Notes: generated from the sequence alone by a model not told the origin. 64,000 bases of DNA from Ecdyonurus torrentis (GCA_949318235.1 OX439132.1:46801119-46865118); one strand, 5' to 3'. Shown: positions 1-13,428, numbered from the stretch's first letter. Made by a program: numbers and translations.

Positions 1-768
<768 letters not shown>

Positions 769-772
<4 letters not shown>

Positions 773-986
773 ACTATTTTTTTTCATTCATTATATTGTA
801 ATATTCTCTACTTAAAAGATTTTATTTGATTTTATTATAGTTTGGAAGAAATCAAACTTTTTCATTTCATTTTTAGTGAAATATTGTTATAGTTTGGATA
901 TACTCTATATTTTTTTCTTATTACAATTGAGGTTTTATAAAGTCAAACATAAAATTACAAAATAAAATTCATGTTCATATTGCGAT

Positions 987-1019
<33 letters not shown>

Positions 1020-1489
1020 TTTATTTTTCAAGCAAGGCCAAAAGAAAGCTGACAATAGTGTTAGTGTCGAATATAAATATATTATACAAAATGTTTTTGC
1101 TCTCTTATATATATAAAAGCTGAAAAAATTCTTCACAAGTAGGTACAGTCATAAACCTTTCTCTCCCCCTCTAGATGACTTCCTACCCCATGCGGCGCGT
1201 TGTCGCTTTGTGAATGCCGCACGGTCACTGGGTCTTTTTGACCTTTGCCCCGTTCTCGTTTTTATTTTGTTAAAAAATTAATGTAAATTAAACTAATTTA
1301 TGTATGAAGTCAATAATAATTTAAAAAAATCAATGCAAATACGATTGAAGATGTCAAAAATTCCCAAAATCATAGAGTAATATTTTCACATAGAAATATG
1401 ACTTTTAGAATGTGAAAGGTCCAAATGTCCAGGTCTATACATTCTAGGGTTAATAATATTAATAATAAATATTTGTGATAGTTTGTAAC
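769..1489. other. AT-rich intergenic stretch, no gene seen
   Basis: No coding sequence is convincing here. There is a roughly 29-base poly(A) at 989-1017 and a small GC-richer patch around 1160-1250 with no recognised content. Confidence 0.6.
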
Positions 1490-1935
1490 TTAAGGAGGGG
1501 CGTTAAATTGATACAATAGTGGTTTAGAATTAATTTTTGGTGCCCACACTTTTTGAGTTGAAACATACAAATTGTCGCCAACACTGCAGACGTGGTTCAG
1601 CCTTGCACTAAATTTTTTATTATATTATCAAAATACTTTTAGGGGTGGTTTAACCCTTAAAAATGCAAAGATTTTTAATGCATATAATTGATACAAGATG
1701 GCGCTTAAAGCGTTTTTTTTTTTTTTTTTTTTTTGCACATAAAAATCAATCAGGGTTCCTTTAAATTTCCTGAAACTTTTACGGAGCCTTGCAATGATGT
1801 AGACGCTGGACTGGGGTAATTTTAAGCAAAAATTTCAAATTACTTCATGCTAAATTGTTCTTAAAATCAAAATTAAGTTTATAAATCCTTCAATAGGTGG
1901 TGCCTTTTTGGTGCGTATTTAACGCCCCCCCTTAA
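1490..1935. mobile_element. TTAA-flanked MITE with TTAAGG-type inverted ends
   Basis: The left end reads TTAAGGAGGGGCGTTAAAT and the right end ATTTAACGCCCCCCCTTAA, a near-perfect terminal inverted repeat of about 15 bp. TTAA tetranucleotides at 1490-1493 and 1932-1935 fit a TTAA target-site duplication, as used by piggyBac-type transposases. The 438-bp interior has no coding capacity and contains a poly(T) run near 1716. Assignment to piggyBac rests only on the TTAA target and is an inference. Confidence 0.65.
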
Positions 1936-2397
1936 CACATCTGTTTTGGAACGAGAAAGAAATGAAAAGTAGAATTTCGTGTTTCACGCCATGCCATGTT
2001 TATATATAGAGCATCAAATACGTCAAAATTAAAGACCTTTAGTTAGTTAAAATGAAATCATCCTGACTGGGCCTCGAACCCACATCTTTGGCTTGCCCAG
2101 ATCAGCTACTCATGCAGGTATGGATTTAAGTTCAAAGTATTTATAAAGACGTTGAAACATGAAAATATATTTTTCAATAACAATAATAATATTTAAAATA
2201 GTAATAAATAAATAATTATATATTTATATAGGTTATATACCTGGTGCCCATAACTCCTGAGACACAGGATTGTCATTGTAGCAAGAACTAAATTTTCGTG
2301 TACAATTGGAATCCATCATTGCTGTATAAAATCTCGGCACAACTCTGCCATCTGAAAGTTTGTATCATTGACCATATATATAATGAAGGAAAAACTA
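1936..2397. other. Noncoding stretch with a degenerate tRNA-like fragment
   Basis: On the minus strand, a B-box-like GGGTTCGAGGCCC lies at 2069-2081 and an A-box-like TAGCTGATCTGGGCA at 2094-2108. The spacing between boxes is much shorter than in a functional tRNA, so this is at most a decayed SINE head. Nothing else was recognised. Confidence 0.3.
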
Positions 2398-2524
2398 TTT
2401 TGAGGCTGACTTTAATCGATTTCGCTTACATCCACTACCATTTCAACGTATAATGCGTATATGCGTAGTAAGTTGAAATGGAATCGGATGTGAGCAAAAT
2501 TGCATATAAAGTCGGCCTCAAAAC
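2398..2524. repeat. Short foldback element
   Basis: The left arm begins TTTTGAGGCTGACTTTAAT and the right arm ends with its imperfect complement TATAAAGTCGGCCTCAAAA. The arms are about 55 bp and almost touch, so the segment would form one long hairpin. No coding content. It is probably a MITE; no clear target duplication was found. Confidence 0.7.
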
Positions 2525-2803
2525 AGTTGTTCCTATAAGTCACAGTGGTACTAATGAAACAATAATTTACTTTATTCTACTCTATATACTCTATTTTACT
2601 CTACTTAATTCTGAAAATAATAATTAAAAATATTATAATGTTTATTCATCAAGAACTGTTCCACATATAATAGCTTTACTACTAAGGTGCAAGAATATTT
2701 AATAGATTTTTTTGTTTTATAATAACAATGATTTCCTTGCCATGCATCGATGAACAGTAAAATAAATTATTAATATGTTTTATTGGTATTTTTATTGTTA
2801 ATA

Positions 2804-3265
2804 TTAAAGGCATATAGACAACATGAAAACATTAGCATTTCTATCACAAAACACTTGATGAGACTTACATAAATAACTTTATTGTCTCTCAAGACCCAGC
2901 TGTAACGCCGTAGCAATGATTAGAAAATTTTCAAAATTTCGATTTATGCAACCCGAACATAATTTTCATGTTAGTGTTTGCCTGTTTCTGACGTTATTAA
3001 CAGAAATATTTACGCAAATTGCATACTTCACAGTTTTTTTACGTTCCTTGTAGTACAGCTCTGGCCAAAAGTTCCCGAACGGGGCAGTGGCGGCCGCTGC
3101 GTTTTCTCATAAAGATAACATAGTGTTGTTGCGGGTTGCTTATGCAAATCGTTCGGGAACTTTTGGCCAAAGCTGTGCGTACTTTTACACATTCTGATAA
3201 AAATTATGATCAGTTTTGTAAATCCTATTTTGTGTTTAATGATTAAAAGAACATATTGTTTAAGT
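2804..3265 (+). mobile_element. TTAA-MITE family member (copy 1), with a nested palindrome
   Basis: Starts TTAAAGGCATATAGAC and shares with the copies at 5707, 6669 and 8893 the blocks AAAACACTTGATG, TTTATGCAACCC, CGCAAATTGCATAC and AAATTGTCATCAGTTTTG-like sequence. The right terminal repeat seen in the 8893 copy is degraded. It is interrupted at about 3050-3180 by an unrelated short palindromic element. Confidence 0.65.
3050..3180. mobile_element. Nested palindromic element, Tc1/mariner-like ends
   Basis: TACAGCTCTGGCCAAAAGTT on the left and its complement AACTTTTGGCCAAAGCTGTG on the right give inverted repeats of about 28 bp around a GC-richer core of some 70 bp. It sits inside the TTAA-MITE copy, whose other members lack it, so it inserted secondarily. 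The TA at the left boundary suggests a TA-targeting (Tc1/mariner) mobiliser. That is an inference. Confidence 0.55.
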
Positions 3266-3855
3266 ACTTGAGACATAAGTAATGAGCCATGTTCGACCTA
3301 CACTGGAAAAGTCACGTAAACGTAACAAAATCTTTAATCTTTACCTCTTGATTTATGCATTCCTTCATACAGACATTCAATTTGTTTTCTGGAGTCAATA
3401 GTAACAGGAACCATTCCAATATTACAGCAATAATGCCATATATGGAGTTGATTTATCTGCAACCAGATCCAGTATTTGTTTTGAATAAAAATAATTTGAA
3501 AGTTAAAAATTGATATTTATGTAAATAAAATAACTTTGCTGTTTGTGCTGATTTTGTAAAATTATTATTTTTATGCTTACTAACTTTTTTATATGTTATT
3601 TAAGCATCCACTGATAAGAATTAATTGTCTTGATGAGACTTACGTATATGTATTTATTTTTATAAATAAAATTAAAAAAAAAAAATCAATAAATAATAAG
3701 TATTATAAAAAAAAGAAAAATTACACGGAAAGAATAAATTACATAATTTACGCTGCATTTATGTCGTTATACGCGTATTATAAATGATGCTAAATTATAA
3801 ATATATAAATAATTATACTGTACAACATAATAGTTATGCATTGTAGCATAATCAT
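3266..3855. other. AT-rich intergenic stretch, no gene seen
   Basis: Only short, low-complexity reading frames with strongly Lys/Tyr/Ile-biased composition occur. No recognisable domain or repeat boundary was found. Confidence 0.6.
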
Positions 3856-4661
3856 TTCAAAATTCAAAATTCAAAATTCTTTATTCATTTCTTTCATCCA
3901 ACATACATAATACAATCAATGCATTAGTCTAGGTTATTGCCATAAATGACAATATAGAAATGATTGTCAAAATTTTTACAACATAAAAACAAAACAGAAA
4001 AGAAACGGCACTTAATAGTATTGATATAATAATAACTTATGTATAAAAATTAGAATTTGAATCTAAACTATATTTCATCATTCAAATATTCATCGATTGA
4101 ATAATACTGCTTATTTAATAGAAAAAACTTTAGTTGTTTTTTAAAAGCTATTAAATCATTTTGCTTTCTCATATTTAAAGGCAATTTATTATAGATATTC
4201 AGACAACTACAAAATGGACCTTTATTATACATTTCAGTTCTTTTATATATACTTTTAATTTTATTTGTATTCCTAGTATTATGGTTATGATTAATTTCAT
4301 GACTTTTAAAGAATTCAATATTGTGTTTCACTTTCATAGCACATTCCATAAAAAAACACAAGGCAAAGTTAATATATTTAAAATTTTAAAAAGATCTCTA
4401 CACTCTGCTCTAAATTTAGCACCACATATTATTCGTATGACTTTTTTTTGTAGTTTAAAAATTCTGCTTGCATCGATGGAATTTCCCCAACAAACCACAT
4501 CATATTTAACATGACAGTGAAAATTAGCAAAATACATAGAAATTAAACAATCCATTTGACTTTCATGTTTAAGTTCTCGAATCGCAAAAATTGTAGATGC
4601 AAGTTTTTTAGAAATATATTCAATATGATTATTATGAATTATGCGCAATATAGCATAAACT
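3856..4661 (-). pseudogene. Non-LTR retrotransposon, 3' end of reverse-transcriptase ORF
   Basis: Minus-strand reading frames at 4334-4648 and 4068-4361 overlap in different frames and together match the C-terminal part of a LINE ORF2. Visible features are the tail of the RT domain with a WGNS motif followed by FKLQKKVIRIICG, then a block with HNHNTRN and a conserved end containing LYNKLP-like sequence (here IYNKLP). This pattern is typical of Jockey/CR1-type elements. The 3' untranslated part (3856-4067) ends with an AATAAA-like motif and then a short tandem of GAATTTT units, a common LINE 3' tail. The copy is 5'-truncated near 4661 and frameshifted around 4334-4361, so it is dead. Confidence 0.8.
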
Positions 4662-5496
4662 ATGTTTTATTTTGAAGAAATTGTGCTGAAAATAAGCTGA
4701 CATAAATATTACGCATATTAAATATTTTTTCCGTGTATAAAAAAAGATAAATATGAATTTAATTCCATAATATTTCAGAAAATTTATGAATTCAAATAAA
4801 TTTGAGTAACATCTTATATTAAAACTGAAAATAATCAACTATGAGGAAGACAAGAAAAAAATGATGCCATTTTATTGCATATTCTTTAAGACGATAGTCG
4901 AATCAATAGATATGCGAAATCTAATTTTTTATTTGATTAAGTATTTTTAATTAATATTATTTTATAAGTTACGAGATCACGACATAGTTGGTAACATTTC
5001 CTATGTCCATGACGCGCCATGACGTCATTTTTCAATTTTAAAAAATTAATTAAAAATATCCATCAACGAAAAAAAAAATCCTATCAATCATCAATCGATC
5101 CCAGATGAAGTTCTTTTTAAGTATATTAAATAAAGTTAGTTTCTAAATTTTTTTTAGTCTTCCTCATTTTGTTTCATTAATTTTACTAACCAAATATTTT
5201 GATACGTAATAAGATTTTCCATTGCAATCAGAAATAGGAATGAAGTATAGCCCTGTAATTAAAAGAAAATGAGTTGTATACCTCACAACGGCTTAAAACC
5301 AACAACGTGTGTGTTAATAGAAATTAATGAGATGTGGTGAACCTTTCCGGTCAGCTCTGACTTGACGAGGGTCACTACCACCTTGCACTGCAAAGACTAG
5401 CCAGTGACGTAAATACACCTGTCAAGCCTAAAAATCTCTCCTATCCTTTAACCTGTGACACTCTGGCATCAACGTGCGGAGAACACCACTTAATCA
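4662..5496. other. AT-rich intergenic stretch, no gene seen
   Basis: Contains a GC-richer patch around 5325-5480 without a recognised feature. No supported gene. Confidence 0.55.
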
Positions 5497-5704
5497 TTAT
5501 ATTCACATGACGCGTAAATTTGATGCGCGTCAACATGCGTCGACGCGCGTAATAAAGCTGCGGAACAATGTAAACAAATGGAGCCGTTCACATGTAATTT
5601 TCAAAAACCATGTGAATGGCTCTATTTGTTTGCATTGTTCCAACTTTGTTACGCGCATCGACGCACGTTGACGCGCGTCAAATTTACGCGTCATGTGAAT
5701 AATA
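5497..5704. mobile_element. Palindromic foldback element, CpG-rich
   Basis: The arms are about 95 bp: the left contains TTCACATGACGCGTAAATTT and the right its complement AAATTTACGCGTCATGTGAA. The centre around 5580-5640 also pairs with itself, so nearly the whole 208 bp forms one hairpin. Several CGCG/GACGCG motifs make it far richer in CpG than its surroundings. The reading frames across it are a by-product of the palindrome. Confidence 0.75.
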
Positions 5705-5706
5705 CT

Positions 5707-6042
5707 TTAAAGGAGTATACCAGAAGAAAACATAAGCATTTATATGACAAAACACTTGATGGGGCTTTCATAAATAACTTTAGTTTTTCTCAAAACCCCT
5801 GTAGCAGTGATCAGAAAATTTCAATTTATGCAACCCGCTTAACAGTTTTTTTTACTTATTTTTGCATGTTTCTGACGTCATAAACATGAATTATCACGCA
5901 AATTGCATACTGTACAGTATTTTTACGCTCTCTTGTGGGGCTACAATTGCATTCTTGTAAAAATTGTCATCAGTTTTGAAGATACCATTTTGTGTTTATT
6001 CATTAAAAAGCACATGTTGTTTTATGTGGTCTATGGCTTTAC
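5707..6042 (+). mobile_element. TTAA-MITE family member (copy 2)
   Basis: Begins TTAAAGGAGTATACC and ends TGTGGTCTATGGCTTTA, matching the inverted ends of the complete copy at 8893-9233. It is about 335 bp without coding capacity. The right TTAA is mutated to TTAC. It lies next to the CpG-rich foldback, whose end may have served as its insertion site. Confidence 0.7.
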
Positions 6043-6069
6043 CATTCACAGTGCATACCACAACATTTA

Positions 6070-6150
6070 AAAAGGCCGCGTATACCCACCGAGGATTGAA
6101 CTCGTGATCTCTCTCACACGTCAAAACTTTGCGCTACATAGCTCGGATAA
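6070..6150 (-). repeat. tRNA-derived SINE-like head (degenerate)
   Basis: On the minus strand, an A-box-like GAGCTATGTAGCGCAAAG (near 6128-6145) is followed at tRNA-like spacing by a B-box-like GAGTTCAATCCTC (6091-6103). Acceptor and T-stem pairing is poor and there is no convincing anticodon loop, so I do not call a functional tRNA. A SINE head or tRNA pseudogene is most likely. Confidence 0.4.
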
Positions 6151-6668
6151 ATATATAACCAATAAGGGTAAGACCAATACAAATGCTTGATATCATATAG
6201 TGTGTACGGCTCAAAGAAAACTCACATATGTGTTTTAATAAGATAATTATGCTTATGATTTATGCTTTAGCATTGCAATGACCATTGGTTTGGGTCAACC
6301 TTAGCATAAGTTGTAAAAAAACGCACTTTTTTGATTTAATAAATTAACAGGAATAAATATAATGCAGAATTTAAATATATATAGTTCGTTTAAGAGTAAA
6401 AATTCATGTTAAAAATTGTTTTGAAACGGCAGTTAAGGTAAACCACTTTCACAAATATGTCAAAAGTTATCACTTACTTTTAAATTCTCCTGATACAAAC
6501 TGAAACGTTAATTTTACAAAATCATATAAAATTTAAGAATTCTGAAAATTAAATTTATATATGACAATCATATCTTTTAACTCGGTAGAAACATGGATAT
6601 TTGCTGTGTTGTAAAAATCATGGTTAAAAGTAGTACATTCTCCCTACATATAAAATTACAGTTTTATT
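6151..6668. other. AT-rich intergenic stretch, no gene seen
   Basis: No feature was recognised here. Confidence 0.55.
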
Positions 6669-6826
6669 TTAAAGGAATGGACCAGTAGAAAACATTTATA
6701 TCCGAAAACAATTGATGGGACTTATTATAAATGACTTTAGTTTTTCTCAAAACCCAACTGTAACTCCATAGTAGTGATCAGAAATTTCTATTTATGCAAC
6801 CCGCACAACAATTTCATACGTAATCA
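6669..6826 (+). mobile_element. TTAA-MITE family member (copy 3), right half missing
   Basis: Starts TTAAAGGAATGGACCAG and carries the conserved left half up to the TTTATGCAACCCGCACA block, then stops matching. It is truncated on the right. Confidence 0.65.
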
Positions 6827-7065
6827 TTCATTCATTACAATTTTGTAATCGGGATACTGGAAATTTACACTTAAACTGCCCCCTTAATCCTCAAGGGGTG
6901 AGTATTTAACCCCTAGGTGCTCACCATTGTTATATAAAATTCAAGTTACCATGATTTCGACGTTTTTTGTCATCCAAATCGGGATACTTAAATTTTTACT
7001 GTTAAATAACCGTCCCTTTATCCTCACGAGGTTAGTATGCGTCCAAAGCAGAGAACTTTAATTTT

Positions 7066-8564
7066 AAGTACTGTACACCCCTAAATGACTCCAAAGGGTG
7101 GATCCAGTGGGTGTACATATAAAAGCCTTTTGGTACCTTCATTGGGATTACTGTACACCCCTAAATGACTCCAAAGGGTGGATCCAGTGGGTGTACATAT
7201 AATAACCTTTTGGTACCTTCATTGGGATTACTGTACACCCCTAAATGACTCCAAAGAGTGGATCCAGTTGGTGTACATATAATAACCTTTTGGTACCTTC
7301 ATTGAGATTACTGTACACCCCTAAATGACTCCAAAGGGTGGATCCAGTGGGTGTACATATAATAACCTTTTGGTACCATCATTGGGATTACTGTACACCC
7401 CTAAATGACTCCAAAGGGTGGATCCAGTGGGTGTACATATAATAGCCTTTTGGTACCTAAATGACTCCAAAGGGTGGATCAAGTGGGTGTACATATAATA
7501 GCCTTTTGGTACCTAATTGACTCCAAAGGTTGGATCCAGTGGGTGTACATATAATAGCCTTTTGGTACTTAATTGTAAGTACTGTACACCCCTAAATGAC
7601 TCCAAAGGGTGGATCCAGTGGGTGTACATATAATAGCCTTTTGGTACCTTCATTGGGATTACTGTACTCCCCTAAATGACTCCAAAGGGTGGATCCAGTG
7701 GGTGTACAAATAATAGCCTTTTGGTACCTAAATGACTCCAAAAGGTGGATCCAGTGGGTGTACATATAATAGCCTTTTGGTACCTAATTGTAAGTACTGT
7801 ACACCCCTAAATGACTCCAAAGGGTGGATCCAGTGGGTGTACAAATAACAGCCTTTTGGTACCTAAATTACTCCAAAGGGTGGAACCAGTGGGTGTACAT
7901 ATAATAGCCTTTTGGTACCTAAATGACTCAAAAGGGTGGATCCAGTGGGTGTACATATAATAGCCTTTTGGTACCTAAATGACTCCAAAGGGTGGATCCA
8001 GTGGGTGTACATATAATAGCCTTTTGGTACCTAATTGTAAGTACTGTACACCCCTAAATGACTCCAAAGGGTGTATCCAGTGGGTGTACATATAATAGCC
8101 TTTTGGTACCTAAATGACTCCAAAGGGTGGATCCAGTGGGTGTACATATAATAGCCTTTTGGTACCTAAATGACTCCAAAGGGTGGATCCAGTGGGTGTA
8201 CATATAATAGCCTTTTGGTACCTAAATGACTCCAAAGGGTGGATCCAGTGGGTGTACATATAATAGCCTTTTGGTACCTAATTGACTCCAAAGGGTGGAT
8301 CCAGTGGGTGTACATATAATAGCCTTTTGGTACCTAATTGACTCCAAAGGGTGGATCCAGTGGGTGTACAATTAAAACCCTTTTGGTACCTAAATGACTC
8401 CAAAGGGTGGATCCAGTGGGTGTACATATAATAGCCTTTTGGTACCTAATTGACTCCAAAGGGTGGATCCAGTGGGTGTACATATAATAGCCTTTTGGTA
8501 CCTAATTGACTCCAAAGGGTGGATCCAGTGGGTGTACATATAATAGCCTTCATTGGGATTACTC
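7066..8564. repeat. Minisatellite with alternating 80-bp and 56-bp units
   Basis: Every unit contains ATGACTCCAAAGGGTGGATC, GTGGGTGTACATATAAT and CCTTTTGGTACC. The first five units are 80 bp and include an extra block with TTCATTGGGATTACTGTACA. Most later units are 56 bp, with the longer form reappearing (with AATTGTAAGTACTGTACACC) near 7575, 7790 and 8035. There are about 24 units in all. Each unit carries GGATCC and GGTACC, and long units have inverted GTGTACA/TGTACAC motifs. Unit-to-unit identity is high, which suggests recent expansion or homogenisation. Confidence 0.95.
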
Positions 8565-8892
8565 ATCTTTTAAAACCTGCATGATTGAATTTTTAATTTG
8601 TGTTATCGTGATTTAAATTTTTATCAAGAGTTCTACTTTGCACCCTAGTAAACGATTATTGGTACCTTAACAACCCCTAAAAAGGGTAAAAGGGTTGATT
8701 TGGGAGCTACAAACTTTTAGAGGTCAAAGATAAAAGGTTGGTGCTCACTATCAAGTGAGATAGGTTGATTACTATTGATACTAAGCGTACAGGGTCGGTT
8801 CAAAGGGAGTCGCTCGAGTTGGGCAGTTGTTTTGTTATGACGCAACTGCCTGGCGCGGCTGCCTGATTGGAGCAATAGCAAAAAACTTTTTT
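8565..8892. other. Unique noncoding spacer
   Basis: No gene was recognised. A moderately GC-rich segment lies at 8770-8880, with no identified element. Confidence 0.5.
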
Positions 8893-9233
8893 TTAAAGGA
8901 ATAGACTAGAGAAAAACATTTGCATTTATATCATAAAACACTTGATGGGATTTACATAAATAACATTAATTTGTCTCAAAACCCAACAGTAGCTCCGTAG
9001 CAGGGATCATAAAATTCGATTTATGCAACCCACACAGCATTTTCATACTAATTTTTACGTTTCTGACGTCACAAACATAAATTTTTACGCAAATTGCATA
9101 CTTTACAGTTTTTTCACGCTCTCTCGAGGGGCTACATTAATATTGTGGTAAAAATTGTCATCAGTTTTGAAGATCCCATTTCGTGTTTATTGATTAAAAC
9201 ACTGTTGTTTTTTTATGTGGTCTATGGCTTTAA
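8893..9233 (+). mobile_element. TTAA-MITE family member (copy 4), complete
   Basis: The best-preserved copy at 341 bp. TTAAAGGAATAGAC on the left is complementary to GTCTATGGCTTTAA on the right with two mismatches, and TTAA is present at both ends. It is noncoding. It shares internal blocks with the copies at 2804, 5707 and 6669 and the half copy at 46142. Confidence 0.75.
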
Positions 9234-9805
9234 GGTATCCAGGGCCTTTGAATACTGGTCGCACGATAAAGATGTAAACATAAATGTCTGATATATTTTG
9301 CGTTTAAATCCACAATTAGCAACATTTATTTAAATACAAAACAAATGTAGCATTATTTCGAAATTTATTTTATCGACGTAACAATGATTAAATAAGTAAA
9401 ACTATACCAACCCTTATATCATTGCAAAATGCAAATTTGCAATTTGCTCTTTCAGTATTTTTTATTGCAAGTAATGATGAATCCAGGTACGTATTGTTGT
9501 TCTGATAATAAAAACAATTTGTTTATGATAATTTTATGTTAATTAAATATAATGATTTTTTAACCAATTAGACTTACGTTTAAATTTGAAGTGACAATCT
9601 TCACTGAAAATAGAAGTAAAGCATATTAAAGTTATTTAGCCCATATTATCAATACAAATACTACATCTACAACGGTTATTTACATTTTTTTCTAATACTT
9701 TTATTGAATCTAAATTAATTTATGGTCCGTTGAAATTGTTATTTAGAATTTTCAAATATCATATTATGTATAAATAGCTTCCAAATTGCGGGAAAAAAAT
9801 ACTGA
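9234..9805. other. AT-rich intergenic stretch, no gene seen
   Basis: No feature was recognised here. Confidence 0.55.
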
Positions 9806-10055
9806 AAAAGTAAAACAAGTGATTTTTCGTAAAAATTATTACCTTTTACGAAGCAATAAATAAGGATTTCCTTTTAATGGAAACTTATAAAAAATTTTAA
9901 AATTATAAAAAGTGACAGAAATAAAACGTTTTTATGTTGTTTTTGTGCGGTTTTAAAACGTTTTGAAGAAAGATTCCATTGAAATCCTCAATTATTGCTT
10001 CGCCAACAGCAATCATTTCACAGGAAATCACTTGTTTTTATATACTTTTTCAGTA
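9806..10055. repeat. Foldback element, AT-rich
   Basis: The left arm (ATACTGAAAAAGTAAAACAA with AAGTGATTT, and a block containing GAAGCAATAA) pairs with the right arm (CTTATTGCTTC-like block, AAATCACTTG, ACTTTTTCAGTAT). The arms are imperfect and about 100 bp. Probably a MITE. Confidence 0.6.
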
Positions 10056-11362
<1,307 letters not shown>

Positions 11363-11823
11363 TTAATGAGGAAGGTGAATTGTAAATTTTTTTTTTTGAG
11401 TTTATGATATTTTTGGAAAGAGCTTTAAAAAATTTTGAGGCGTTATTTTTTCTTAGGACGATTGGAGCATGTGAAGTATTTTTAATTTTTTTTTGAAAAT
11501 TGGCCTAGAAAGCCTGTGACGTCATCATTCCACATTTTTCTCGGCAAATACTAATCGTTCAAGGTTCAGTAACCAAATTAATGAAATCAGCTCGTCTTCT
11601 GGATTTCAAAAAACTGGCTACTGAACCATCTACGGTGAATACTTTCCGACATAAATGCCCGATTGATGACGTCACAGGCTTTTTAGGTCGATTTTCAAAA
11701 ATTAATTAAAAATGCATCCCATGCTCCAATCGTTCTAAGAAAAAATAGCACCTCAAAATTTTTTAACGCTCTTTTCAAAAATGTCATAAAAAGTGAAGGT
11801 TAAAAAAATTCACCTTCCTCATT
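11363..11823. mobile_element. Foldback element with 17-bp perfect ends
   Basis: The left end AATGAGGAAGGTGAATT and right end AATTCACCTTCCTCATT are exact complements. Pairing continues imperfectly for about 160 bp on each side, including GAGCATG and CCTGTGACGTCA blocks, around a centre near 11530-11660. No coding capacity. A non-autonomous DNA transposon is likely. Confidence 0.75.
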
Positions 11824-11927
11824 CCAATAAAAAAACACACTATAATTTTCAAATAACATAAAGTATAAATATAAATAAAATATATTTTTTTATACCAAAT
11901 TTTTTTTAATGGTATTTATATTATAAC

Positions 11928-12120
11928 TGACTGCTTATGTTTACTCAAAATGCGGAAAAGGAAGTGCCGAAAAAGGAAACCACGTGACGGTAAAAGTGGA
12001 AAGTAGCTCCGGCGTAGCTTGCTGCTGGCACCAACTTTTCTCCCACTTTTACCGTCACGTCACGTGGTTTCTTCTTCCGGGCACTTTCTTTTCCGCATTT
12101 TGAGTAAACATAAGCAGTCA
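11928..12120. mobile_element. Near-perfect palindromic element
   Basis: The left arm starts TGACTGCTTATGTTTACTC and the right arm ends GAGTAAACATAAGCAGTCA, an exact complement. The arms run about 80 bp inwards and contain CACGTGAC and TTTTCCGCA-type motifs. The loop is the GC-rich segment around 12010-12035. The transcript would be a strong hairpin. Confidence 0.8.
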
Positions 12121-12269
12121 TTGTAAAAAAGTTTGTAATTCAACTAAAATTTCCCGCTCCAATTTAAATTTGCACATTAACATGTTATTTTTAAAATGTA
12201 ATAACCTAGATCGTGTTTTCACATGTTTGACAAAACTAAATTTTTAAGTAATATTTCTTCTTTACTTTG

Positions 12270-12330
12270 TATTATTATTATTATTATTATTATTCGCAAC
12301 CGATCCTAGGTCCTGGTTTGCGAGATATCA
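12270..12330 (-). mobile_element. Possible LINE 3' end with (ATT)n tail
   Basis: (ATT)n at about 12271-12295 borders a unique sequence that reads, on the minus strand, CCTAGGATCGGTTGCG followed by an (AAT)n tail. Such trinucleotide tails are common at non-LTR retrotransposon 3' ends. There is no coding part to confirm it. Confidence 0.3.
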
Positions 12331-12356
12331 GTCGGTCACCTACCCCATTAAGCTAA

Positions 12357-12600
12357 AAGCGGCGAAAGGAAGTGCCGGAAAAGGAAACTACGTGATAGTA
12401 AAAGTGGGAGGTAGCTCAAGGTTAGTTTGCTGCTGGCACCAACTTTTCTCCCACTTTTACCGTCACATTTCCTTTTCCGGCACTTCCTTTTCCGTTTTTT
12501 AGAGTAAACAGACGCACTCGTTGGTGCATCTCACACTTTTACCGTCACGTGATTTCCGTTTCCTGCACGTTGTTTTCCATTTTCTAAGGGGTTTATATAA
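12357..12600. mobile_element. Second, degenerate copy of the 11928 palindrome plus a third half copy
   Basis: Repeats the GGAAGTGCCGGAAAAGGAAA / TTTCCTTTTCCGGCACTTCC arms and the TTGCTGCTGGCACCAACTTT loop of the element at 11928-12120. A further partial right arm lies at 12520-12600 (CACTTTTACCGTCACGTGAT). This points to a local tandem spread of one palindrome family. Confidence 0.65.
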
Positions 12601-12710
12601 AATGTTAATGACATGCGGTGCGTTTTCATTTTATACGAAAGTTATAAATAAACAAGTAAAATACATAAAATTGTCCTCAAAACAAGCATTATTGATAATT
12701 TTTTATATGC

Positions 12711-12714
<4 letters not shown>

Positions 12715-12772
<58 letters not shown>
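12715..12772. repeat. (AT)n microsatellite
   Basis: Uninterrupted TA/AT repeat of about 55 bases. Confidence 0.95.
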
Positions 12773-12777
<5 letters not shown>

Positions 12778-12930
12778 TTATAATTTTCAATTTGGAAAAT
12801 GTACTACAAAATTTTTAATTCTTAAATAAATTGTAAGTATAACAATAAAAAAACACGTTGTGAATAGTGACGTCGTGATCATATGTTAAATTATTAACAA
12901 AAGATAAAGTTCTGAGCACTAGTTCAATAG

Positions 12931-13428
12931 AATAGAAGACTTGCAAAAGAAGGTTTAGTAATAAAATAAACTAACTGGCAGCTTAACAATACCAAGAAGG
13001 GTCTAGCAGACGACTTTGTGTTCCTGTCTACATTTTACATGCTTTTTAATGTGGCAATTAAGCAGCTATAGCTATAACTGGAGATAGAATTATTTCCTAG
13101 AATTGAAATTTTTACTGTAACTTGCTGAGCCTCGAAGTTTTTGTTTTCCTGAATGACAATCCATTTGGTTACGAATTAATATTATTACCCAATTGACCTG
13201 AAATCCAGGAAAACAAAAGCTTTGAGGCTCAGCTAGCTACAATAAAAAATTTAACTCCAAGAAATAATTTTAAGTTAATTTTTAACTGCTTCATTGCCCC
13301 ATAAGAAATCATGTTAAATGTAGACAGGAACACAAAGTCGTGTGCTAGCATCTTGTAAGTATTTCTGAGCTGTGAAGTTGTTTATTTTATTATTAAAATT
13401 ACTAACCTACTTTTGCAAGTCTTCTATT
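12931..13428. mobile_element. Foldback element family F1 (copy 1)
   Basis: Ends AATAGAAGACTTGCAAAAG and CTTTTGCAAGTCTTCTATT are inverted. The arms of about 230 bp include GACTTTGTGTTCCTGTCTAC / GTAGACAGGAACACAAAGTC. The same element, interrupted by another insertion, is present at 17917-18672. No coding capacity. Confidence 0.75.

Noticed and set aside
5474..5883. Overlapping plus-strand frames of 65 and 101 codons
   Set aside because: They run through a palindrome and a MITE; similar peptides arise from symmetry, and there is no domain.
7066..8564. Possible CRISPR-like array
   Set aside because: Whole units repeat without variable spacers, the repeats are far too long, and the context is eukaryotic. 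The 53-bp array at 15410 is rejected for the same reason.
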